Shown: positions 35,241 to 44,898 of the stretch, piece after piece
Numbering within the stretch: the first letter of the stretch is position 1
Layout of the letters: each line of letters opens with the position of its first letter
From: CAYQUC01 sp964514215
Lineage (GTDB): Bacteria; Pseudomonadota; Gammaproteobacteria; UBA6429; Thiohalophilaceae
NCBI GenBank assembly: GCA_964514215.1
Contig: CAZEPW010000003.1
Coordinates: 51,863-115,862, forward strand
Length of the DNA: 64,000 nucleotides
Direction: 5' to 3'
The notes under the pieces: model-generated
Told to the model about the DNA's origin: nothing
Database searches by the model: none
The model's input: the letters and a program-made list of their open reading frames with translations, nothing else
Translations under genes and position numbers: made by a program

Positions 35241-36659
35241 ATGACAGCGAAAACTTTATATGACAAATTATGGGATCTGCACATCGTCCAAGATAATGGC
35301 GATGGTACTGCATTGATTTATATCGATCGCCATCTTGTGCATGAGGTAACGTCACCACAAGCATTTGAAGGGCTGCGAATGGCCGGACGCTCATTGTGGC
35401 GAACAGATACAAATCTGGCAACACCGGATCATAATGTGCCGACTACTAAACGCGATAAAGGCATTGAGGATCCGGTGTCACGTTTGCAAGTTGAAACCCT
35501 CGACAAAAATTGCAATGATTTTGCCATCACCGAATTTACCATGAATGATCCGCGTCAGGGAATTGTGCATGTCATTGGTCCTGAACAAGGTGCAAGTTTG
35601 CCGGGAATGACGATTGTGTGTGGTGATTCGCATACTTCAACTCACGGTGCGCTTGGTGCCTTAGCATTTGGTATTGGTACCTCGGAAGTGGAACACGTGT
35701 TGGCAACCCAGTGCTTAGTTCTGAAGAAATCAAAAACCATGTTGGTTAAGGTTAATGGTTTGGCAAATCCTTATGTCACCGGTAAAGATATTATTCTTGC
35801 GATTATCGGTAAAATTGGTACCGCGGGTGGCACCGGTTATGCCATTGAGTTTGCCGGTGAAGCAATAGCAGAATTGTCAATTGAAGGACGCATGAGTCTG
35901 TGCAATATGGCAATTGAAGCTGGAGCCGGTGCCGGTATGGTCGCGGTTGATCAAAAAACCATTGATTATGTTGCAGGCCGGCCTTATTCCCCCAGTGATA
36001 CTTGGCAACAGGCAATAGCGCATTGGAAAACCTTGCACAGTGATAAAAATGCAGCATTTGATTTGGTTATTGAACTTGATGCTAGTGATATTCAACCGCA
36101 GGTTACTTGGGGTACCTCGCCTGAAATGGTGGTGGATATTAATGCAGCAGTGCCAGACCCGCAACAGGAAACCGATGTGATTAAGCGTGTCGGCATGCAA
36201 AAAGCACTGGACTATATGGATTTAACGGCAAATACGCCTATCTGCGACATTCAGTTAGATAAAGTTTTTATTGGTTCGTGTACTAATGCGCGCATCGAAG
36301 ATCTGCGAGCAGCGGCTGATATAGCAAAAGGTCGGCACGTCGCAGATTCGATAAAACTTGCGATGGTTGTACCGGGCAGTGGTCTTGTTAAAAAACAAGC
36401 GGAGCAAGAAGGTTTAGATAAAATTTTTATTAATGCCGGTTTTGAATGGCGCGATCCAGGCTGTTCAATGTGTTTGGCGATGAATGCCGATAAGCTCGAG
36501 CAAGGTGAACGCTGCGCTTCAACGTCAAACCGAAATTTTGAAGGTCGGCAAGGTAAGGGTGGGCGAACGCATTTGGTGAGCCCGTCGATGGCCGCCGCCG
36601 CCGCTGTTACCGGACATTTTATTAATGTTCAAGACATGTCATTAACACGAGATTATTAA
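35241..36659 (+). CDS. leuC: 3-isopropylmalate dehydratase large subunit LeuC
   Basis: Aconitase-family isomerase of leucine synthesis, acting with LeuD. The iron-sulfur cluster Cys residues are in GSCTNARIEDLRAAA and DPGCSMCLAMN; VCGDSHTSTHGALGALAFGIG and ASTSNRNFEGRQGKGGRTHLVSP are conserved active-site segments. The 472-residue length is standard. First gene of leuC-leuD-leuB, one base before leuD, divergent from the LysR gene. Confidence 0.98.
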   Translation: MTAKTLYDKLWDLHIVQDNGDGTALIYIDRHLVHEVTSPQAFEGLRMAGRSLWRTDTNLATPDHNVPTTKRDKGIEDPVSRLQVETLDKNCNDFAITEFTMNDPRQGIVHVIGPEQGASLPGMTIVCGDSHTSTHGALGALAFGIGTSEVEHVLATQCLVLKKSKTMLVKVNGLANPYVTGKDIILAIIGKIGTAGGTGYAIEFAGEAIAELSIEGRMSLCNMAIEAGAGAGMVAVDQKTIDYVAGRPYSPSDTWQQAIAHWKTLHSDKNAAFDLVIELDASDIQPQVTWGTSPEMVVDINAAVPDPQQETDVIKRVGMQKALDYMDLTANTPICDIQLDKVFIGSCTNARIEDLRAAADIAKGRHVADSIKLAMVVPGSGLVKKQAEQEGLDKIFINAGFEWRDPGCSMCLAMNADKLEQGERCASTSNRNFEGRQGKGGRTHLVSPSMAAAAAVTGHFINVQDMSLTRDY

Positions 36660-36660
36660 A

Positions 36661-37299
36661 ATGGAAAAATTTACAATGTTTACAGGAATTGTTGCACCGA
36701 TGGATCGCGCCAATGTCGATACCGATGCAATCATTCCCAAGCAGTTTCTTAAATCAATCAAACGCAGTGGTTTTGGTCCAAATTTATTTGATGAATGGCG
36801 TTATTTGGATATTGGTGAGCCTGATGCAGATAATAGTCATAGGCCATTAAATACCGAGTTTGTATTAAATCAGTCGCGTTATGATAATGCTCAAATATTA
36901 ATTGCACGAGATAATTTTGGTTGTGGCTCCAGTCGCGAACATGCACCTTGGGCATTATTGGATTATGGTTTTAGCGTTATTATTGCACCGAGTTATGCCG
37001 ACATCTTTTATAATAACTGTTTTAAAAATGGAATTTTACCGATTATATTACCCGAACAGACAGTTGATGCGTTATTTACCAGTGTGGATCAAAACCAAGA
37101 GTTTAGTTTGACGGTTGATCTAGAGGCTCAAACACTAATAAGTTCGGTCGATAATTCGGTATTTAATTTTGATGTTGATTCGTATCGTAAAAAACGTTTG
37201 CTCGAAGGTCTTGATGATATTGCAGTAACACTGCAACAGTCGGATAAAATTAAACAGTATGAACAGCAGCAAAAACAAATAACACCTTGGTTGTTTTAA
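36661..37299 (+). CDS. leuD: 3-isopropylmalate dehydratase small subunit LeuD
   Basis: Swivel-domain subunit of the isomerase. Recognised by NVDTDAIIPKQFLKSIKRSGFG, the conserved RDNFGCGSSREHAPWAL and APSYADIFYNNCFKNGILP. The 212-residue length is typical of the proteobacterial form. The start directly follows the leuC stop; a second ATG at 36676 gives MFTGIVAPMDR and cannot be excluded. Confidence 0.97.
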   Translation: MEKFTMFTGIVAPMDRANVDTDAIIPKQFLKSIKRSGFGPNLFDEWRYLDIGEPDADNSHRPLNTEFVLNQSRYDNAQILIARDNFGCGSSREHAPWALLDYGFSVIIAPSYADIFYNNCFKNGILPIILPEQTVDALFTSVDQNQEFSLTVDLEAQTLISSVDNSVFNFDVDSYRKKRLLEGLDDIAVTLQQSDKIKQYEQQQKQITPWLF

Positions 37300-37316
37300 A
37301 AGTAAAGGACTTTAGT

Positions 37317-38393
37317 ATGACTAAAAAAATCTTATTGTTACCCGGTGATGGAATCGGACAAGAAATTGTTGCCGAAGCAGAAAAAGTGTTATTAACACTT
37401 CAAAAAGAATTTGGTTTAAATATTGAATTAGAATCAGCGCTTGTTGGTGGTAGTGCTTATGATGAATTTGGTTCGCCACTACCCGAACAAACGTTAAAAC
37501 TGGCACAACAGGCTGATGCTTTGTTACTTGGTGCCGTTGGTGGCTATAAATGGGAAGATTTGGATATCTCGGTTCGTCCCGAAAAAGGTTTGTTAGGCCT
37601 TCGTGCCGAGCTTGATTTATTTGCCAATTTAAGACCAGCTATTTTATATCCGCAACTGGCCAGTGCTTCAACACTAAAAGACGAAGTGGTCTCCGGCTTA
37701 GACATCATGATTGTTCGTGAACTTACCGGTGGAATTTATTTTGGTCAACCACGCGGTATACGCACATTAGATAATGGCGAACGTCAGGGATATAACACTT
37801 TAATTTATAAAGAAAGTGAAATTACTCGAATTGGTAAAGTCGCTTTTGATATCGCCGGTAAGCGTAATAAACGCCTGTGTTCAGTGGATAAGGCCAATGT
37901 TTTAGAGTGTACCGAATTGTGGCGCGAGGTAATGACCTCGCTTGCTCAAGATTATTCTGATATAACATTAAGCCATATGTATGTTGATAATGCTGCGATG
38001 CAATTAGTTCGCGAACCTAAGCAATTTGATGTGATGGTCACGACTAATATGTTTGGTGATATTTTATCCGATACCGCGGCGATGTTAACCGGATCAATTG
38101 GCATGCTGCCATCAGCATCATTGGATATAAACAGTAAAGGAATGTATGAACCGATTCATGGTTCTGCCCCGGATATTGCCGGTAAAAATACTGCTAATCC
38201 ATTAGCAACCATTTTATCTGTTGCAATGATGCTGCGCTATACACTTGATGAAACTGCCATGGCAGATAAAGTAGAAGCAGCAGTGAAAACCGTTTTAGAT
38301 AAAGGTTTACGTACCATTGATATCTACACTGATGGTAGCAATAAGGTATCAACATCGGCAATGGGTGATGCGGTAGTGGCTGCCTTAGTTTAA
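37317..38393 (+). CDS. leuB: 3-isopropylmalate dehydrogenase LeuB
   Basis: NAD-dependent oxidative decarboxylase of leucine synthesis. ILLLPGDGIGQEIV, RPEKGLLGLRAELDLFANLRPA, the active-site region RELTGGIYFGQPRG, and the cofactor segment EPIHGSAPDIAGKNTANP identify it. The frame extends back into leuD at a TTG, but AAAGGA at about 37305 and the ATG at 37317 (MTKKILLLPGD) give the normal N-terminus and a 358-residue protein. Confidence 0.97.
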   Translation: MTKKILLLPGDGIGQEIVAEAEKVLLTLQKEFGLNIELESALVGGSAYDEFGSPLPEQTLKLAQQADALLLGAVGGYKWEDLDISVRPEKGLLGLRAELDLFANLRPAILYPQLASASTLKDEVVSGLDIMIVRELTGGIYFGQPRGIRTLDNGERQGYNTLIYKESEITRIGKVAFDIAGKRNKRLCSVDKANVLECTELWREVMTSLAQDYSDITLSHMYVDNAAMQLVREPKQFDVMVTTNMFGDILSDTAAMLTGSIGMLPSASLDINSKGMYEPIHGSAPDIAGKNTANPLATILSVAMMLRYTLDETAMADKVEAAVKTVLDKGLRTIDIYTDGSNKVSTSAMGDAVVAALV

Positions 38394-38444
38394 TAATCGA
38401 AGACTAAGCTAAATCAATAAATATTATTTAAGAGGATGATTGTA

Positions 38445-39557
38445 ATGAAAAGGGTAGGTTTAATAGGATGGCGTGGCATGGTTGGTTCGGTGTTAATGCA
38501 ACGTATGCTCGATGAAAAGGATTTTGATTTAATTGAACCAGTATTTTTTACGACATCGCAAGTAGGCCAAGAGGGCCCCAACATTGGTAAAGCTGTTGTG
38601 CCGTTAAAAGACGCTAAAGACATTAATGTTTTATCAGAAATGGATATTATTATTTCATGTCAGGGTGGTGGTTATACCAATGAAATCTATTTTGATTTAC
38701 GTCAATCCGGTTGGGATGGTTATTGGATTGATGCTGCATCAACATTAAGAATGGCTCAAGACAGTATTATTGTCCTTGATCCGGTTAATTCAGCCGTTAT
38801 TGATAAAGCGCTGGCGGATGGTATCAAAACCTATGTCGGCGGTAATTGCACGGTTAGTTTAATGCTGATGGCAATGGCTGGATTATTTAAAAATGATCTC
38901 ATTGAATGGGTAACCCCGATGACTTATCAAGCTGCATCCGGTGGTGGTGCGCAACACATGCGTGAATTACTAAATCAAATGGGTTCGATACATCATTCGG
39001 TTAAACGCTCACTTGATGATCCCGCTAGTGCGATTCTTGACATTGATCAATCCGTATCTGAATTTATCCGCAGCGATCAGTATCCCCGCGACAAGTTTGG
39101 TGTGCCGTTGGCGGGTAGTTTGATACCTTATATTGATAGTCAATTGGACAACGGCCAAAGTCGTGAAGAATGGAAAGCACAGGCAGAGACAAATAAAATT
39201 CTTGGGTTAACTGATCATCCCATTCCGATTGATGGTTTATGTGTCAGGGTAGGTGCAATGCGTTGTCATTCACAGGCATTAACCATCAAACTTAAAAAAG
39301 ACATTTCAATTAGTGAAATACAACAACTGCTAGCGGCAGCAAATGATTGGGTAAAAGTGATACCGGATGAGCGTGAAATAACGATGCAGGAATTAACTCC
39401 GGCAAAAGTGAGCGGTACATTAAGTGTACCAATTGGACGAATACGAAAATTATCGATGGGAGCAAGTTATATTTCTGCTTTCACTGTTGGCGATCAATTA
39501 TTGTGGGGGGCTGCGGAGCCGTTACGAAGAATGTTAAAAATTATTTTACGATGCTAA
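38445..39557 (+). CDS. asd: Aspartate-semialdehyde dehydrogenase Asd
   Basis: NADPH-dependent enzyme that makes aspartate semialdehyde for lysine, threonine, methionine and diaminopimelate. The N-terminal Rossmann motif is GLIGWRGMVGSVLM; the active-site Cys is residue 135 in GGNCTVSLMLMAM, the same number as in E. coli; the substrate site segment PMTYQAASGGGAQHM follows. AGAGG ends directly against an ATG at 38436, leaving no spacing, so the ATG at 38445 (nine bases further) is used, giving 370 residues. The leu-asd-fimV order is as in Pseudomonas. Confidence 0.97.
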   Translation: MKRVGLIGWRGMVGSVLMQRMLDEKDFDLIEPVFFTTSQVGQEGPNIGKAVVPLKDAKDINVLSEMDIIISCQGGGYTNEIYFDLRQSGWDGYWIDAASTLRMAQDSIIVLDPVNSAVIDKALADGIKTYVGGNCTVSLMLMAMAGLFKNDLIEWVTPMTYQAASGGGAQHMRELLNQMGSIHHSVKRSLDDPASAILDIDQSVSEFIRSDQYPRDKFGVPLAGSLIPYIDSQLDNGQSREEWKAQAETNKILGLTDHPIPIDGLCVRVGAMRCHSQALTIKLKKDISISEIQQLLAAANDWVKVIPDEREITMQELTPAKVSGTLSVPIGRIRKLSMGASYISAFTVGDQLLWGAAEPLRRMLKIILRC

Positions 39558-39967
39558 AATAAATAATTGATAATCAGTCGTCACTATTATGAAGATAAAC
39601 TTAAATTTAACGATTTTCGTTTCTAATTGTGAACAAATGCCTTGCTAAAAGTGCTAAAACATCATGTTATTGCATTCGTTATATTGCTAACTAAAATAAA
39701 CTAACTTGTTGTCACAATTTATAGTTTTCTTATAGTTTTTTGTTGGGCTGCCGACAAATAATGATGCAAAATAGCTTATTTACGATTATTTGGGTTGAAT
39801 AGATTAAATTTTGTAAAATATCCTTTATAAGCTATAGTTACGGTACAATTGTAATGATAATTCGAGCTTTTGTAGTTCAAGTATATGAGTCTATGACAAA
39901 AAAAATGATTTTCGATTTTCGTACATTAATGACGAAATTAGGTACTACTCTGCTGTGGGGGAAAGAA
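39558..39967 (+). other. 410-base leader region before fimV
   Basis: AT-rich. It holds the sigma-28-like site at 39731-39757. The fimV frame is open from ATG 39854, but the residues encoded before 39968 show no signal peptide logic and are treated as untranslated. No terminator after asd and no RNA gene were seen. Confidence 0.5.
39731..39757 (+). promoter_or_regulatory. Candidate sigma-28 (FliA) promoter upstream of fimV
   Basis: TATAGTTT, 11 bases, GCCGACAA: 7/8 and 7/8 matches to the FliA consensus with ideal spacing. It is about 210 bases before the chosen fimV start, on the same strand. The mismatch in the -10 (C for T) affects a normally conserved base, so it needs a mapped transcript. 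Confidence 0.5.
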
Positions 39968-42900
39968 ATGCTTCATAAAACCACAAAATATATATGTTTA
40001 ATATGTGTCATGCTATTGCCATTAAATGTGTATGCACTGGGTTTTGGTAAAATTAAAACCAATTCCGCGTTAAATGACATAATGGACGCTGAAATTCCAT
40101 TATTATCTGCCTCCAAATCCGATATTGGCAGTTTAGAAATAAAATTGGCCAGCCGTGAAGTATTTCAACGGTTTGGTACTGATCGGCCGAGTATGCTTAT
40201 GTTGCTTAAATTTGAAGTTAAGCAACGTTCTGGACTGTCTTTCATCAAAATAACATCTAAAAAAGCAATACGTGAACCATTCCTCGATTTTTGGTTAGAA
40301 ATGAATTCTAAAAACGAGCGAATTATTAAAAACTTTGTCGTATTACTTGATCCACCGCATTTAAAGCAACCTAATTCTTCTCCAAGTATTGTTAATACTC
40401 CAGTTGCCGAGCCAATCGAGCCAGAGCCATTAATTGAAGATAGTGTCAGTGAGCCCCAAGATTCACCATTTACTGATCCTGAACCTTCTATATTAGACGA
40501 ACCACCTGTTGCCAGCTCAGCACCAACCGAAGCACTTTTTCCTGATGAAAATGAACAACAGCAAGATACAATAGCTACAGCTGAGCCTTTAGAAGCAGAA
40601 GAACCAAAAGACTTAATAGCAGAGCCAGACGAACTTGAAGCACAAGCAGCTGAAGCTTTAGGTTTAGATGAACTTGAATCTGATATGGAACCTATTGAGC
40701 CTGAGCCAATACAAGATGAGGTTGACCTTGCGGTAGACGATTCTCAAGCTGAGTCATTTGCGGGGGATGAGGAAGGATTGTTTCCGCGAACGGCGCTTGA
40801 TGAATACAATGAGCCAACTGAAGATCAGTTTACCGAACCGGCAGAACAAGAACTAGCAGATGAAGCACCTGAGGCTGATTTTGATGCTGAACCAGCAGCC
40901 GACACATTTGATGATAATGCCGATACTGTTGCAGATAACCAGGACTCAGAACCCGTTGGTGATTTAGATTATGGTATTACTAAAAAGAATGACAATTTAT
41001 GGCGAATTGCTGAAAGCCTGAGAGCAGGAAGTTCATCGATATCGATTTATCAAATAATGATGGCATTACTGCAAAGTAACCCCGATGCTTTTATTGATAA
41101 TAATGTGCATCGATTAAAAGTTGGTTTTGTGCTTCGTGTTGAAGATAAAGGTTTGTTGACACAAATGACACGTAGCCAAGCTGCGCAGATGTATGCAGAG
41201 CAAACAGAACAATGGAAAAGCTTTAGGCAAGATATTGCTTCAAATGTTGAAACTCAAGCGGTAGATACTTCTGAAGTATCATTTTCTGAAGCAGAACCAG
41301 AAGAAGATATTAACTCTGGTGAGTTAACATTAGCATCACCCGACAGTCTTGAACCTGAAGTATCAACGGGGATTGAAGAATCAGCCGATGCACAGCAGTT
41401 GTCTGATTTAGCAATATTACGGGATGATTTAAAACGAGCCATTTCGGAAGCAACCACATCAGGTTCCGATAATCCGGAATTGAGTAAAAAATTGCTTGAT
41501 TTGGAAGATGAAATAAATTCCATGCAACGGATGTTAACGGTTGAAGATGATGAACTAGCTTCATTACAACAGCAGTTACATGAAATTAATGAACGAAATG
41601 CAATGGCCGCAGAAAATTCTGCCGTAATTGAACCTGAACCAGCAATGGATCCAGAACCTGTTCTTGATGAAGCTCCAGCGGCTAATGATGAAACTCAATT
41701 AGCGCAATCAAACCCTGAAGATGTGGGTGAGCCGGAAGAAATTAATCCGGAAGAGATTCTTGAAGGAGGCGATGATACTCAAGCATCTGAAACAATGGGT
41801 GAAGAGACTGTTGCTGAACAAGCCCAAGATACAACGAATCCTGACGAGGAAGAGGCTGCACCAACACCAGAAGATACCCAAGATTCAGGTAGTATTATGG
41901 GAATGGTTTCCGGTGTGATTGATGCTTTGGTTAGCAATATCATCTATATTGGTGGTGCAATTGCTGCAATAATACTTCTAATTATAACCATGGTGATGTT
42001 GAAACGAAGGAATGCCGATAGTGATGGCTCAAATGAAAGTATCTTATTAGGTAGTGAAGATAACGATAATACAATTTCTAGTTTGACCAAAGAAGTTGAG
42101 GTTGCTTCAGGTGGTCCAGTTTCTGGTGAGGTTGACAGCACCAGTTCAGAAGAATCTTCTTTTCTAAGTGATTTTGCAATTAGTGGTATGAATGCAATTG
42201 AAGAAGATAATGAAGTTGATCCACTAACTGAAGCTGATGTTTTTATGGCGTACGGTCGCTATGAGGCTGCCGAAGAACGTTTGCAAGATGCGATAAAAAC
42301 TGATCCAAATAGAAGTGAATTAAAATTAAAACTAATTGAATTGTATTACACCACTAAAAACAAAGAGGCTTTCGAGTCTACTGCTGAAGAATTTTATGCT
42401 TCTCTAGGTGGTAATGCTGGTGCAGATCCTATGTGGGAAAAAGTACTTTCGATGGGAGCTGAAATTGCACCGGATAATCCAATATTTAGTGGTGGAACAC
42501 CTCTTGAAGATGGTGCAAGTGTGAGCAGTGCATCAATGAGTGCTAGTGATGTAATGGATATTGGTTTAGATACAGGCGTCTTTGATTCTACAGATTTGTC
42601 TTCCAAGGATACCACTGAAACTGCATTGGATACTGATACTGCTGCCGATACTGGTGGTGATTATAATTTTGATTTAGGTATTGATACCACTGGTGATTTA
42701 AGTGGTGATATTGCTAAAGAAGAATCTTCGGGTTTAGAATTTGATTTAAATTTAGATACTAATGACAATGCCAGCATTGAAGATGATTCTAATTCTTTAG
42801 ATTTTAATTTAGATTCAACGGATGCAACTGAAGAAATGAACCCTGCTAGAGCAGGTAGTATGGAGTTTGAATTAGGTTCTAGTTTGGATATTGATCCTGT

Positions 42901-43216
42901 AGCAGATACGAATATAGAATCTGAAAGTGAATTGATGGATTTAGGTTTAGATGACAGCAGTGATAATTCTGAATCTACCGCTGAGATTGATGCCTCAGGC
43001 TTAGATTTTGATCTACCCGATAATGATCTTAGCTTGGATGATGATCTTGATCTTAGTGCCGGAATGGATGAAGTGGGGACTAAATTGGATCTTGCTAAAG
43101 CGTATATCGATATGGGCGATTCAAATGGTGCTCGTTCTATTTTAGACGAAGTCATTGATGAAGGTAATGACTCACAAAAACAAGAAGCACAAGAATTGAT
43201 TCATCAAATTGTATAA
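39968..43216 (+). CDS. fimV: Polar landmark protein FimV/HubP
   Basis: Large inner-membrane hub for polar machinery (type IV pili and, in the HubP form, ParA/FlhG/ParC-type ATPases). Start at ATG 39968 with GGGGG six bases upstream yields a signal peptide ending PLNVYA. A FimV N-terminal domain follows, then a long Glu/Pro-rich periplasmic stretch, a LysM-like peptidoglycan-binding segment at about 335-395 (DNLWRIAESLRAGS... VGFVLRV), a coiled coil (near 520-560), one membrane helix (about 658-680), and an acidic cytoplasmic tail with a TPR-like unit, several F-D/E-L/F repeats and the C-terminal FimV motif (TKLDLAKAYIDMGDSNGARSIL is split across it). Total 1082 residues. Confidence 0.92.
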   Translation: MLHKTTKYICLICVMLLPLNVYALGFGKIKTNSALNDIMDAEIPLLSASKSDIGSLEIKLASREVFQRFGTDRPSMLMLLKFEVKQRSGLSFIKITSKKAIREPFLDFWLEMNSKNERIIKNFVVLLDPPHLKQPNSSPSIVNTPVAEPIEPEPLIEDSVSEPQDSPFTDPEPSILDEPPVASSAPTEALFPDENEQQQDTIATAEPLEAEEPKDLIAEPDELEAQAAEALGLDELESDMEPIEPEPIQDEVDLAVDDSQAESFAGDEEGLFPRTALDEYNEPTEDQFTEPAEQELADEAPEADFDAEPAADTFDDNADTVADNQDSEPVGDLDYGITKKNDNLWRIAESLRAGSSSISIYQIMMALLQSNPDAFIDNNVHRLKVGFVLRVEDKGLLTQMTRSQAAQMYAEQTEQWKSFRQDIASNVETQAVDTSEVSFSEAEPEEDINSGELTLASPDSLEPEVSTGIEESADAQQLSDLAILRDDLKRAISEATTSGSDNPELSKKLLDLEDEINSMQRMLTVEDDELASLQQQLHEINERNAMAAENSAVIEPEPAMDPEPVLDEAPAANDETQLAQSNPEDVGEPEEINPEEILEGGDDTQASETMGEETVAEQAQDTTNPDEEEAAPTPEDTQDSGSIMGMVSGVIDALVSNIIYIGGAIAAIILLIITMVMLKRRNADSDGSNESILLGSEDNDNTISSLTKEVEVASGGPVSGEVDSTSSEESSFLSDFAISGMNAIEEDNEVDPLTEADVFMAYGRYEAAEERLQDAIKTDPNRSELKLKLIELYYTTKNKEAFESTAEEFYASLGGNAGADPMWEKVLSMGAEIAPDNPIFSGGTPLEDGASVSSASMSASDVMDIGLDTGVFDSTDLSSKDTTETALDTDTAADTGGDYNFDLGIDTTGDLSGDIAKEESSGLEFDLNLDTNDNASIEDDSNSLDFNLDSTDATEEMNPARAGSMEFELGSSLDIDPVADTNIESESELMDLGLDDSSDNSESTAEIDASGLDFDLPDNDLSLDDDLDLSAGMDEVGTKLDLAKAYIDMGDSNGARSILDEVIDEGNDSQKQEAQELIHQIV

Positions 43217-43242
43217 TTTCTTGTTATAACTGGAAATTAATT

Positions 43243-43935
43243 ATGCATCCGGTGATCCGGATAAGTATTTTTCTTATCTTTAGTTATTTTATTGTTCAAG
43301 TTAAACCCGGTCAGCTAATGTTGGCTGGGTTTATTTTATTAAGTATTAGTATTTTCCAAACTAAAAAATATTCGAGTTTAATGTGGAATATGGTTTGGCG
43401 TTTAAAGTGGTTCTATCTGTCTATCTTTTTACTTTTTAGTTTTCTTACCCCAAATACTATAACTGAGCACTCTGGATATATTATTTCAGGATTGTCTAGC
43501 GGCGTTTCATATTCGTTATATAAAATAGCTGCGCTAGTGTTGCTCGTGATGTCGGTGATTATTTTTATAGTTGCAATTCCTCGGGATGAATTAATCATTG
43601 CATTAATCTTTTTATCAAAGCCTTTGACTATTGTGGGTTTTTCCTCAGAAAGATTTGCCGTGCGGGTATTTTTAATTGTTGAATTTGTAGAGCTTTTACC
43701 GACATTAATGACTGCTCAAAAACCATCGGGTGACAGTGATTCAAAAATTAAAAAAATAGTGTCGTCATTGGAAACTGTTATTAATGAAGTGTATCGCTTA
43801 GCTGAAACCAGTGAGTGTAAGGTTATTCAGTATGATAATCTTAAATTACCAGCGTATTATCAGTGGCTTTATTTAGTTGCTTGTATTTTATTATTTTATA
43901 TCAGTGATATTGCGTATATTAACATGCTTGCTTAA
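43243..43935 (+). CDS. EcfT/CbiQ-like integral membrane protein
   Basis: A 230-residue membrane protein with five or so hydrophobic segments (FLIFSYFIVQV, LMLAGFILLSISIF, WFYLSIFLLFSFL, ALVLLVMSVIIFIVAI, LVACILLFYISDIA). The cytoplasmic region between segments resembles the coupling part of ECF transporter T components (IALIFLSKPLTIVGFSSERFAVRVFLIVEF is the conserved area). No ATPase (EcfA) or substrate-binding S gene is adjacent, though 100 unknown bases follow closely. It lies between fimV and truA, where it may be co-transcribed with fimV. Function uncertain. Confidence 0.6.
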   Translation: MHPVIRISIFLIFSYFIVQVKPGQLMLAGFILLSISIFQTKKYSSLMWNMVWRLKWFYLSIFLLFSFLTPNTITEHSGYIISGLSSGVSYSLYKIAALVLLVMSVIIFIVAIPRDELIIALIFLSKPLTIVGFSSERFAVRVFLIVEFVELLPTLMTAQKPSGDSDSKIKKIVSSLETVINEVYRLAETSECKVIQYDNLKLPAYYQWLYLVACILLFYISDIAYINMLA

Positions 43936-43963
43936 ATCATCATTTTGGTAGTATTTTGACTCT

Positions 43964-44063
43964 NNNNNNNNNNNNNNNNNNNNNNNNNNNNNNNNNNNNN
44001 NNNNNNNNNNNNNNNNNNNNNNNNNNNNNNNNNNNNNNNNNNNNNNNNNNNNNNNNNNNNNNN
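43964..44063. other. Assembly gap of 100 Ns
   Basis: Exactly 100 undetermined bases, the default size used for scaffold joins, so true length is unknown. Any promoter or leader of truA and the trp genes may lie here. No gene is visibly cut by the gap. Confidence 0.98.
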
Positions 44064-44110
44064 AGGTTAGTTAGGTTACAATAATGATATTTGACTATAT
44101 AGAATAAGAT

Positions 44111-44890
44111 ATGAGAATAGTATTAGGAATTGAATATAACGGCAGTTCGTATAGTGGCTGGCAACGCCAGAAACATAGCGATTCAATTCAAAAACATGTT
44201 GAACTAGCGTTATCACGTGTTGCAGATAGCGAGCTTAATGTTATTTGTGCCGGACGTACTGATGCTGGTGTGCACGCAATGGAACAAGTTATTCATTTTG
44301 ATACCGATGTTGTTCGAGCATTAAATTCGTGGGTTTTAGGAGCAAATACTCATTTGCCGTTTGAAATTCGGGTTTTGTGGGCAGCAGCAGTAAATGATGA
44401 TTTTCATGCGCGATTTTCAGCGGAACAACGAAGTTATCAATATGTTATTTTAAATCGACTGGTGCGCCCCGGATTTTTACATAAATTGGTGACGCATGAA
44501 TATCGACCATTAGATATCGAGTTAATGCAACAGGCGGCAAATTATTTAATTGGTAAGCACAATTTTAACTCCTATCGAGCTAAGCACTGTCAGTCAAAAA
44601 CACCCGTACGCACAATGCATAAACTTAATATCAGACGTAATGGCAATTTTATTGTTATTGAGTATGTTGCTAATGCTTTTTTACATCATATGGTGCGTAA
44701 TATTTCTGGTGTACTAATGACCATTGGAAGTGCAGAACAACCGCCGAGCTGGGCTCTAGAAATATTGCAATTGCAAGATCGACAACATAAAGGTGTGACG
44801 GCTTCCCCTGATGGATTATACTTAACATCGGTTCAATACCCTGATAAATTTAATTTGCCGCAACTTTCTAGTCGTGCATCAATTTGGTAA
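44111..44890 (+). CDS. truA: tRNA pseudouridine synthase TruA
   Basis: Forms pseudouridine at positions 38-40 of tRNA anticodon arms. The catalytic Asp is in GRTDAGVHAMEQVIHF; the start IVLGIEYNGSSYSGWQRQ, the middle FHARFSAEQRSYQYVI and the late FLHHMVRNISGVLM are typical. The 259-residue length is normal. It is followed directly by trpF (TAA then ATG eight bases on). The truA-trpF order is common in this class. Confidence 0.96.
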   Translation: MRIVLGIEYNGSSYSGWQRQKHSDSIQKHVELALSRVADSELNVICAGRTDAGVHAMEQVIHFDTDVVRALNSWVLGANTHLPFEIRVLWAAAVNDDFHARFSAEQRSYQYVILNRLVRPGFLHKLVTHEYRPLDIELMQQAANYLIGKHNFNSYRAKHCQSKTPVRTMHKLNIRRNGNFIVIEYVANAFLHHMVRNISGVLMTIGSAEQPPSWALEILQLQDRQHKGVTASPDGLYLTSVQYPDKFNLPQLSSRASIW

Positions 44891-44898
44891 AAAGCACT

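Noticed and set aside
39854..39967. In-frame upstream extension of fimV beginning MIIRAFVVQVYES
   Set aside because: It would bury the signal peptide; ATG 39968 has GGGGG at proper distance and gives a normal signal sequence.
42661..43155. 164-codon antisense reading frame in the fimV tail
   Set aside because: Arises from the acidic, Asp/Leu-rich coding strand; Ser/Lys-rich product with no family features.
43964..44110. Trp attenuator or leader peptide before truA-trpF
   Set aside because: The region is mostly Ns, so nothing can be claimed.
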